Of a stretch of DNA of 7,494 nt, positions 1-5,448 are shown in pieces. Numbering within the stretch: position 1 is the stretch's first letter; each line of letters starts with the position of its first letter. The stretch is from an uncultured Corynebacterium sp. GTDB taxonomy: Bacteria > Actinomycetota > Actinomycetes > Mycobacteriales > Mycobacteriaceae. The stretch covers positions 1-7,494 of the forward strand of contig CALTTF010000080.1 in assembly GCA_943908385.1 (NCBI GenBank), read 5' to 3'. The position numbers and the translations under genes are program-made. The notes beneath the pieces were generated by a model. That model was not told the origin of the DNA. It was given only the letters and a program-made list of their open reading frames with translations, and searched no databases.

Positions 1-1938
1 TGCGCGGTGATCATGGCGTCTGTGCCGCTCATGGACCACATCCCGATGTGGAAGCGTCCGGCCGACGGCGCGCTCATCACCGGCTGGGACTACCCGGCCT
101 GCGAGGCGATCGGCCTGTTGAAGATGGACTTCCTCGGTCTGCGCAACCTCACCGTCATCGGTGACGCGATCGAGAATATCCAGAAGAACCGCGGCGAGAC
201 CCTCGATCTGGAGTCTTTGGACACTGACGACCCGAATGTCTACGAGTTGCTCTCCCGCGGCGACACTCTAGGCGTGTTCCAGCTCGACTCCGGCGGCATG
301 CAGGAACTCCTCAAGCGCATGAAGCCGACCGGCTTCAACGATATTGTCGCCTCCCTCGCGCTCTACCGCCCGGGCCCGATGGGCGTGAACGCCCACTGGG
401 ATTACGCGGACCGCAAGAACGGCCGCAAGCCGATCACCCCGATCCACCCGGAGCTCGAAGAGCCCCTGAGGGAGATTCTCGACGAGACCTACGGCCTCAT
501 CGTCTACCAGGAGCAGATCATGAGGATCTCCCAGAAGGTGGCGAACTACACGGCTGGCGAGGCAGACGGCTTCCGTAAGGCGATGGGCAAGAAGAAGCCG
601 GAAGTGCTCGCCCAGCAGTACGAGAAGTTCTCGCAGGGCATGTTCGACAACGGCTACACCAAGTCCGCGGTCGACGCGCTGTGGGGCACGATCGAGCCGT
701 TCGCGTCTTACGCGTTCAATAAGTCGCACGCCGCCGGCTACGCGCTGGTCTCGTACTGGACCGCGTACCTGAAGGCGAACTACGCCTCGGAGTACATGGC
801 TGCGCTGCTGACCTCGGTCGGCGACAAGAAGGATAAATCCGCGATCTACCTCGCCGACTGCCGCCACCTGGGCATCTCGGTTCTGCCTCCGGACATCAAC
901 GAGTCCGAAGAGAACTTCCTCGCTGTGGACAAGGACATCCGCTACGGCCTCGCCGCGATCCGCAATGTCGGTGTGGAAGTCGTGGAGTCCATCATGGAGA
1001 CCCGCCGCACCAAGGGTGCGTTCACGAGCTTCTCCGACTACCTGGACAAGATCGACCTCTTGCCGTGCAATAAGCGCATCACGGAGTCGCTGATCAAGGG
1101 CGGCGCTTTCGACTCGCTCGGTCACCCGCGCAAGGGCCTGCTGCTCGTCTCCGACAACGCCGTCGATTCGGTGTTGACCACGAAGAAGGCTGCCGACAAG
1201 GGACAGTTCGACCTGTTCTCCTCCTTCGGCGGCAGCGACGACGGCGGGGACAGCGCCGCGAACGCCTTCACCATCGAGATCCCGGACGAGGAGTGGGAGA
1301 AGAAGCACAAGCTCGCCCTCGAACGGGAGATGCTCGGCCTCTACGTCTCGGGCCACCCGCTCGACGGCTTCGAAGAAGCTCTCGACGCGCAAACGGACAC
1401 GTCGATGCCGACGATTCTCGGCGGGGAAATGCGCCACGGCGACCAGGTCACCATCGGCGGCATCATCTCCAGCGTCGACCGCCGCTACTCCAAGAAGGAC
1501 GGCTCGCCGTGGGCGATTGTTACGCTGGAGGACCACCACGGCGCCCAGGTCGAGGTGCTGCTGTTCAACAAGGTCTACGCACTCGTCGCGCCGCAGATCG
1601 TGGAGGACAACATCATCCTGGTCAAGGCGCACGTTTCCATCCGCGACGAACGCATGAGTCTGTTCGGCGACGACGTGCGAGTCCCCGAACTCGGTCCCGG
1701 CAACGGTGCGGGTCTACCGCTGCGCCTGACGCTGCGCACCGACCAGTGCACGATGGACAATATCCGGAAGCTCAAGCAGGTCCTGACGAATAACCCGGGT
1801 GATTCCGATGTGTACCTGAACCTCGTCAACGGGGACCACTCCCAGCTGATGGTGCTCGGCGACCACTTGCGCGTGGAACGCTCCGGCAGCCTCATGGGCG
1901 ACCTCAAAGCCGCGATGGGTGCGGGCGTGCTGGGCTAG
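1..1938 (+). CDS. dnaE1: DNA polymerase III alpha subunit DnaE1, C-terminal part (5' end outside window)
   Basis: This is the catalytic subunit of the chromosomal replicase. The frame is open from base 1 and has 645 visible residues, roughly the C-terminal half of a family that is usually near 1,180 residues in actinobacteria; the PHP domain and the first two palm aspartates lie upstream. Visible residue 43, in the motif KMDFLGLRNL, corresponds to the third palm aspartate (E. coli Asp555). It is followed by the fingers motifs YRPGPMG, YQEQIM, AMGKKKPE and FNKSHAAGYALVSY. Residues ~354-377 (CNKRITESLIKGGAFDSLG) are the helix-hairpin-helix region. QFDLF at residues 402-406 (bases 1204-1218) is the internal beta-clamp-binding motif, equivalent to QADMF in E. 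coli. Residues ~480-560 are the OB fold. The reading frame is intact, without frameshifts, and ends at TAG 1936-1938. The GTG at base 7 is internal, not a start. Confidence 0.97.
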   Translation, partial: CAVIMASVPLMDHIPMWKRPADGALITGWDYPACEAIGLLKMDFLGLRNLTVIGDAIENIQKNRGETLDLESLDTDDPNVYELLSRGDTLGVFQLDSGGMQELLKRMKPTGFNDIVASLALYRPGPMGVNAHWDYADRKNGRKPITPIHPELEEPLREILDETYGLIVYQEQIMRISQKVANYTAGEADGFRKAMGKKKPEVLAQQYEKFSQGMFDNGYTKSAVDALWGTIEPFASYAFNKSHAAGYALVSYWTAYLKANYASEYMAALLTSVGDKKDKSAIYLADCRHLGISVLPPDINESEENFLAVDKDIRYGLAAIRNVGVEVVESIMETRRTKGAFTSFSDYLDKIDLLPCNKRITESLIKGGAFDSLGHPRKGLLLVSDNAVDSVLTTKKAADKGQFDLFSSFGGSDDGGDSAANAFTIEIPDEEWEKKHKLALEREMLGLYVSGHPLDGFEEALDAQTDTSMPTILGGEMRHGDQVTIGGIISSVDRRYSKKDGSPWAIVTLEDHHGAQVEVLLFNKVYALVAPQIVEDNIILVKAHVSIRDERMSLFGDDVRVPELGPGNGAGLPLRLTLRTDQCTMDNIRKLKQVLTNNPGDSDVYLNLVNGDHSQLMVLGDHLRVERSGSLMGDLKAAMGAGVLG

Positions 1939-1973
1939 ACCAGCAAAGCTTGCCGCAAAGCTACTGCCACAGC

Positions 1974-2042
1974 GAAACGGCTCCTGCCTCTCCGCACGCC
2001 TTCCACCTGGAAGGGCGCTACGGAGTAGTCAGGAGCCGTTTC
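1974..2042. terminator. Large structured hairpin, probable bidirectional terminator between dnaE1 and the exported-protein gene
   Basis: A perfect 13-bp stem pairs 1974-1986 (GAAACGGCTCCTG) with 2030-2042 (CAGGAGCCGTTTC). Inside it a second arm can form: CTCCG 1990-1994 with CGGAG 2021-2025, CGCC 1997-2000 with GGCG 2014-2017, and TTCC 2001-2004 with GGAA 2009-2012 around an ACCT loop. The stem has short A and T ends on either side (AAA on the left, TTT on the right), so it could act on both strands between the two convergent genes. The U-tract is only three bases, weaker than a classical E. coli terminator. The role is inferred from position and structure. Confidence 0.8.
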
Positions 2043-2050
2043 TGAATGTG

Positions 2051-2076
2051 CCCCGCTGAAAGAGGAGCGAGCGGGG
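2051..2076. other. Second small hairpin after the exported-protein gene
   Basis: CCCCGCT at 2051-2057 is the exact reverse complement of AGCGGGG at 2070-2076, giving a 7-bp GC-rich stem with a 12-base purine-rich loop. It lies 8 bases past the stop codon of the minus-strand gene. No T-run follows it on either strand, so it is not a convincing terminator alone. It may stabilise the 3' end or help the larger hairpin at 1974-2042. Confidence 0.4.
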
Positions 2077-2084
2077 AGAACTTC

Positions 2085-2564
2085 CTAGCCGAGCTGCTTC
2101 AGGAAGTTGTCGAACTGGGCCTTCGCAGTCGGGGAAACGGAGATGACAATTGCGGCCAGCTGGGAACCCACGGTAATGACACCAGCGATGACGGAGACGA
2201 TCATGGAGATCGTCTTGAACTGGTTGCTGTTGAAGTAAGCGGCGATGCGGTTCATGCCCTCGGACTTGAACGGCTCTGTGGGCGCCGGATCGGAAGAAGC
2301 GCCGTTCTTGTCCCACATCGGCTTATTCGGGTCGAGGGAACGGGAATCGTCTTCCTCATCCTCGTCCTTCTTGCCGTTCTTGGAAGGCTTTTCCTTGTCG
2401 CCGCCGTTGTCAGAATCGGTGCCGTCATTGCCGGTGTTCGTGGTGCCATTCTCCGAGATGGACGTGGAATCGTCGTTGGCGGTCTCGGCGACGGCGGCCG
2501 GTGCAGCGCTGAATGCCATTGCGGCGGAAAGCGTTGCGGCGAGGAATGCGTTGCGCTTCTTCAC
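2085..2564 (-). CDS. Small exported acidic protein with C-terminal hydrophobic helix, function unknown
   Basis: I do not recognise this 159-residue protein. Residues 1-26 form a classical signal peptide: basic VKKRN start, hydrophobic Ala/Leu core, and cleavage site A-V-A before Glu27. Residues 27 to about 98 are low-complexity and hydrophilic, rich in Asn, Asp, Ser, Gly, Glu and Lys, with an acidic run (DEDEEDD) near residue 70. Residues ~119-143 (TISMIVSVIAGVITVGS onward) form a hydrophobic, glycine-containing helix long enough to cross a membrane, followed by a short tail ending in FDNFLKQLG. This suggests a secreted protein tethered to, or inserted in, the cell envelope. I chose GTG 2562-2564 because AAGGAG sits 6 bases before it and the signal peptide then has normal length; an in-frame TTG at 2582 would add six residues and overlap that site. 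It has its own promoter, 120 bp after the ATPase gene. An envelope or pore-forming role is possible but unsupported. Confidence 0.85.
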   Translation of the reverse strand: MKKRNAFLAATLSAAMAFSAAPAAVAETANDDSTSISENGTTNTGNDGTDSDNGGDKEKPSKNGKKDEDEEDDSRSLDPNKPMWDKNGASSDPAPTEPFKSEGMNRIAAYFNSNQFKTISMIVSVIAGVITVGSQLAAIVISVSPTAKAQFDNFLKQLG

Positions 2565-2570
2565 GAAGGA

Positions 2571-2576
2571 CTCCTT
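2571..2576 (-). promoter_or_regulatory. Ribosome binding site that fixes the GTG start of the exported-protein gene
   Basis: On the minus strand AAGGAG ends 6 bases before GTG 2564-2562. It lies within a perfect dyad GAAGGA-G-TCCTTC (bases 2565-2577), which could fold as a five-pair stem and partly mask the site. The site decides for GTG over the upstream TTG at 2582. Confidence 0.75.
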
Positions 2577-2582
2577 CTTCAA

Positions 2583-2616
2583 TGCGAGGTTGGGCGAATC
2601 TAATAGGAACCTCGCA
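2583..2616 (-). promoter_or_regulatory. Promoter of the exported-protein gene inside a 9-bp inverted repeat (candidate operator)
   Basis: TGCGAGGTT (2583-2591) and AACCTCGCA (2608-2616) are perfect inverted copies separated by 16 bases. Between them the minus strand carries TAGATT (2602-2597), a good corynebacterial TANNNT -10 box. This predicts transcription starting near 2590 and a leader of about 25 bases. No strong -35 is visible; TAAACT at 2624-2619 is a weak candidate. The dyad brackets the core promoter, which fits an operator for a dimeric regulator. That role is inferred. Confidence 0.5.
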
Positions 2617-2684
2617 AGAGTTTACGCTCCGCATCAACTAAAGCCAAGGGGTTTTGCGGACTGCTCTGCTTGGACCAGCCTTTG

Positions 2685-3953
2685 TCAAGGCCGGAGCTGG
2701 TGCAGAGGAATGGTGATGACTCCGTCGTCTAATTCTGCAGTGATGCCTGTGCCGGTGATCACTGCGGTGAATGAGGGGGCACGTCCTTCGTGATTGATTG
2801 CTTCGACAGCTTTCTTGAGGGTTTTAGCGCCACGCTCAACGCCGCCGAAACCAGTCTTGACCTCGACCGCTCCCCATCGGCCATCGGGGAGTGTCAGCAC
2901 TGCATCGATCTCATTCCCGTTCGAGTCGCGGTAGTGGTGGATCGCTCCACCCAACGATTCGATCATGACCGCAAGGTCGTGAATCACGGCAGATTTGAAT
3001 AGCAGACCAGTGGTTTCGGGGTCTTGTTCCATTGAAGCGGAGGTTGCGCCCAGGGCTGCGATGGCGAGTCCGGCATCCGCGAGGTGGTATTTCGGGGACA
3101 CCCGCAGACGCGCCTTGGAACGGATTCGCGGTGTCCAAGCGGGAACTTCTTCGACGACGAAAATGCGCTGCAAGCTGTCCAGGAGCTTATTCACCGTCGG
3201 CAACGATATTCCCGGACTTACGGCGTCGAGGTCTTTCCGCAGCGTGGCCACGGACACTTCGCCTGCGGTCGACCGCGCGATCGCAGCGATGAGACGTTCG
3301 GTCGCTAAAGGCGAGATGCGGAGATCCGCCACCCGCTGCATGTCGGCCCGGGCTGCCTCCGTCAGGTAACCACGTAATTGGGTGAGCACGACTTGCTCGT
3401 TCGTGTCCTGGTAGCCGGGAAAACCCGGCCGGAGCAGATCGCGGATGACCTCCTCGTAGGAGATTTGCTTTGCATCGGGAGTAGGGGACTCGCCGTTGAA
3501 CAACGATTCGAGGGAGACTGCAGGTTCATAGTCTGCTTTCTCAAAAAGCGTCAGAGTGCGCTGCCGCATGCGCAGGAACCGCGCGGCGCCAGTGTGGCGA
3601 GTGAGATCATCTGCCGGCACAGCCGAGCCCGCCAAGATGAACTGTCCAGGCTCCCCGGCCTGGTCGATGGCGCGACGGGCGAGATTGAAGAGATCCGGTG
3701 CAGTCTGCCATTCGTCCAACAACCGGGGACGCGGGCCGGCGAGCACGGACTCGGGCACGAGTCGCGCTACTTGGTTGGTGGCGGGATCGTCGACAAATGC
3801 GAAGGACTCGCAGTGGTACAACCCGGTCATCGTCTTGCCGCATCCGCGCGGGCCTTCGATGATGACGGCGCCGCTGGCCTGCAGCAAAAATTCGACTCGA
3901 GTGTCGACGATCCGTGGACGGTAGCGGCGGCCTGCTAGCTGTTTAGTATCCAC
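2685..3953 (-). CDS. AAA ATPase of the AAA_14/DUF4143 type
   Basis: This 422-residue protein has the architecture of the widespread, poorly characterised bacterial and archaeal ATPases that join an AAA_14 domain to DUF4143. Walker A is GPRGCGKT at residues 34-41, Walker B is LLDE at 78-81, and a sensor-like LAGS follows at 107-110. Residues ~210-300 look like a winged helix (STAGEVSVATLRKDL through PKYHLADAGLAIAALG). The C-terminus carries the acidic/lysine pattern of a PD-(D/E)xK nuclease-like fold: Glu348, Asp350, then Glu364 and Lys366 in GAVEVKTG. All key residues are present, so it should bind ATP; nuclease activity is not established for the family. The start is GTG 3953-3951, with AGGAGG seven bases upstream. 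The gene stands alone on this strand apart from the exported-protein gene downstream, which has its own promoter. Three direct repeats sit just upstream. Its substrate is unknown. Confidence 0.9.
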   Translation of the reverse strand: MDTKQLAGRRYRPRIVDTRVEFLLQASGAVIIEGPRGCGKTMTGLYHCESFAFVDDPATNQVARLVPESVLAGPRPRLLDEWQTAPDLFNLARRAIDQAGEPGQFILAGSAVPADDLTRHTGAARFLRMRQRTLTLFEKADYEPAVSLESLFNGESPTPDAKQISYEEVIRDLLRPGFPGYQDTNEQVVLTQLRGYLTEAARADMQRVADLRISPLATERLIAAIARSTAGEVSVATLRKDLDAVSPGISLPTVNKLLDSLQRIFVVEEVPAWTPRIRSKARLRVSPKYHLADAGLAIAALGATSASMEQDPETTGLLFKSAVIHDLAVMIESLGGAIHHYRDSNGNEIDAVLTLPDGRWGAVEVKTGFGGVERGAKTLKKAVEAINHEGRAPSFTAVITGTGITAELDDGVITIPLHQLRP

Positions 3954-3960
3954 ACCAACC

Positions 3961-3966
3961 CCTCCT
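3961..3966 (-). promoter_or_regulatory. Consensus ribosome binding site of the ATPase gene
   Basis: The minus strand reads AGGAGG followed by a seven-base spacer and then GTG 3953-3951. This perfect Shine-Dalgarno sequence confirms the GTG start. It lies three bases downstream of the nearest copy of the 23-bp repeats. Confidence 0.85.
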
Positions 3967-3968
3967 AA

Positions 3969-4028
3969 TTTATGTTTTGCAGCAAGTGTAGTTTATGCTT
4001 TGCAGGAACCATAGTTTATGTTCTGCAG
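3969..4028. repeat. Three direct repeats at exact 23-bp period upstream of the ATPase gene
   Basis: Plus-strand copies are TTTATGTTTTGCAG (3969-3982), TTTATGCTTTGCAG (3992-4005) and TTTATGTTCTGCAG (4015-4028). They differ at two positions only and are separated by nine-base spacers; two spacers end in TAG. Read on the ATPase strand each copy is CTGCARANCATAAA, and the following bases make a TAAACT or TAAATT box at 4018-4013, 3995-3990 and 3972-3967, each matching TANNNT. The 23-bp period is about two helical turns, placing all copies on one face of the DNA. This fits an operator array for repeated protein binding, possibly by the ATPase itself, or a repeated promoter element. Function is inferred. 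Confidence 0.8.
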
Positions 4029-4117
4029 ATTCTGGGGCGGGGGACCTGCTGGAAACGCGACAGTCTTCGGTCGTGAAGCGGGCGTGCAGCACCCGGAAAT
4101 TTTGGGTTCACATGCGC

Positions 4118-4144
4118 TTGCGGGGCCATGTGTGGGTCTATGAT
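4118..4144 (+). promoter_or_regulatory. Promoter of ilvA, placing transcription start at the ATG (leaderless)
   Basis: TATGAT at 4139-4144 is a near-consensus -10 box ending eight bases before ATG 4153. Transcription would therefore begin at or within about two bases of the start codon. TTGCGG at 4118-4123 is the best -35 candidate, though the 15-base spacer is short. No Shine-Dalgarno sequence precedes the ATG. A dyad CACATG-N12-CATGTG (4109-4114 and 4127-4132) overlaps the -35 region and could be a regulator site. Confidence 0.6.
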
Positions 4145-4152
4145 TGCTCGGT

Positions 4153-5436
4153 ATGACACATTCGCCTGATTTTTCACCCGTGCACGCAGCAGACATTCAA
4201 GGGGCACAGGCGAGTATTTCGAGCATTATCGCGCCGACACCGTTGCAGTATTGCCCGCGCCTGTCGCAGGCGTACGGGGTGGAGGTGTACCTCAAGCGCG
4301 AGGATTTGCAGGACGTGCGCTCGTACAAGATCCGCGGCGCGTACTACAACATCAGCAACCTCACTGAGGAAGAAAAAGCTGCGGGCGTGGTCGCGGCGTC
4401 GGCAGGCAACCATGCTCAGGGTGTCGCCTACGCCTGCCGTTCCATGGGCATCGACGGCAAGATCTTCGTGCCCAAGCGCACACCGAAGCAGAAGCGCGAC
4501 CGCATCAAGGTCCACGGCGGGGACAACGTGGAGCTCGTGCTTGTCGGTGACACCTTCGACGAAGCGGCGGAAGCGGCGCGTAACGACGCTGAGGCCCGCG
4601 GCGCCACCATCGTCGAGCCTTTCAATGCGCGCAACACTGTCATCGGCCAGGGGACGGTGGGCGCAGAGGTGCTCTCCCAGCTGTCTGGGTTGGGCAAGTC
4701 GCTCGACTCCATCGTCGTCCCGGTCGGCGGCGGCGGACTGCTTGCCGGCATCACCTCGTATCTGGCGGACATGTCCCCGCGCACCGCGGTCGTCGGCGTG
4801 GAGCCGGCAGGCGGGCGTTCGCTGCAGGCGGCGCTCGACGCCGGTGAACCGGTGACACTCGAGACCGTTGACCCGTTCGTCGATGGTGCGGCGGTGAAGC
4901 GGATCGGCGACGTGAACTACAAGATCATCGAGGAAAACCTCGGCCGTCTCCACGTTGTGGCTGCCGACGAAGGCGCTGTGTGCACGAGCATGCTCGCGCT
5001 GTACCAGAACGAGGGCATCATCGCGGAGCCCGCCGGCGCGTTGTCGGTGGCGGCGCTCGCCGACGTCAGCCTGACTCCCGGCAGCACCGTCGTGTGCGTG
5101 ATTTCCGGCGGAAATAACGATGTGCTGCGCTACGCCGAGATCATGGAGCGCTCGCTGGTGCACCGCGGCTTGAAGCACTACTTCCTGGTCAACTTCGCCC
5201 AGGAGCCGGGGCAGCTGCGCCGCTTCCTCAATGACGTGCTGGGCCCGGACGACGATATCGCGCTGTTCGAGTACCTGAAAAAGAACAACCGCGAGACCGG
5301 CGCCGCGCTCGTCGGCATCGAGCTCGCCCGGGCAGCCGACCTCGACCCGCTGCTCGAGCGCATGGAGGAAGCGTCCTTCGACTGCCGCCGACTAATGCCG
5401 GGCACGCCGGAATACGATTTCATCGTCACCGGCTAG
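4153..5436 (+). CDS. ilvA: Threonine dehydratase (threonine ammonia-lyase), biosynthetic
   Basis: IlvA is a PLP enzyme that deaminates L-threonine to 2-oxobutanoate and ammonia, the first step committed to isoleucine synthesis (EC 4.3.1.19). The 427-residue product has a fold-type II PLP core: Lys59 in SYKIRGAYYN is the Schiff-base lysine, SAGNHAQG at 83-90 is the substrate loop, and GGGGL at 192-196 holds the cofactor phosphate. From about residue 341 (KHYFLVNFAQEPGQLRRFL) there is one ACT-like regulatory domain. This matches the short corynebacterial enzyme of about 436 residues, whose allosteric inhibition by isoleucine is known, rather than the E. coli enzyme of 514 residues with two such subdomains. 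I chose ATG 4153; an in-frame TTG at 4144 would add three residues but overlaps the -10 box. No other ilv gene is adjacent. The divergent neighbour upstream is the ATPase gene. Confidence 0.95.
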   Translation: MTHSPDFSPVHAADIQGAQASISSIIAPTPLQYCPRLSQAYGVEVYLKREDLQDVRSYKIRGAYYNISNLTEEEKAAGVVAASAGNHAQGVAYACRSMGIDGKIFVPKRTPKQKRDRIKVHGGDNVELVLVGDTFDEAAEAARNDAEARGATIVEPFNARNTVIGQGTVGAEVLSQLSGLGKSLDSIVVPVGGGGLLAGITSYLADMSPRTAVVGVEPAGGRSLQAALDAGEPVTLETVDPFVDGAAVKRIGDVNYKIIEENLGRLHVVAADEGAVCTSMLALYQNEGIIAEPAGALSVAALADVSLTPGSTVVCVISGGNNDVLRYAEIMERSLVHRGLKHYFLVNFAQEPGQLRRFLNDVLGPDDDIALFEYLKKNNRETGAALVGIELARAADLDPLLERMEEASFDCRRLMPGTPEYDFIVTG

Positions 5437-5448
5437 CGCACTTTCTGG

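Noticed and set aside
268..1632. Long minus-strand open frame (454 codons) opposite dnaE1
   Set aside because: It is Arg/Val/Asp-rich, has no recognisable motif and lies wholly opposite a well-conserved polymerase frame. Such antisense frames are common in high-GC DNA.
2565..2582. TTG at 2582 as start of the exported protein
   Set aside because: The six extra residues would be encoded by the Shine-Dalgarno region of the better GTG start, and no ribosome binding site precedes the TTG.
2642..2674. Possible terminator after the ATPase gene (CCAAG 2644-2648 with CTTGG 2669-2673)
   Set aside because: The stem is only five pairs with a 20-base loop and no T-run, so it is too weak to call.
2046..2793. 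Plus-strand open frames opposite the exported-protein gene
   Set aside because: The minus-strand frame has a ribosome binding site, signal peptide and promoter; the plus-strand products are low-complexity shadows.
3969..4028. Repeats as a CRISPR array
   Set aside because: There are only three 14-base copies with nine-base intervals, far too short for repeats and spacers, and no cas genes are near.
4144..4152. TTG at 4144 as start of ilvA
   Set aside because: It overlaps the last base of the -10 box TATGAT and has no ribosome binding site. ATG 4153 sits at the predicted transcription start.
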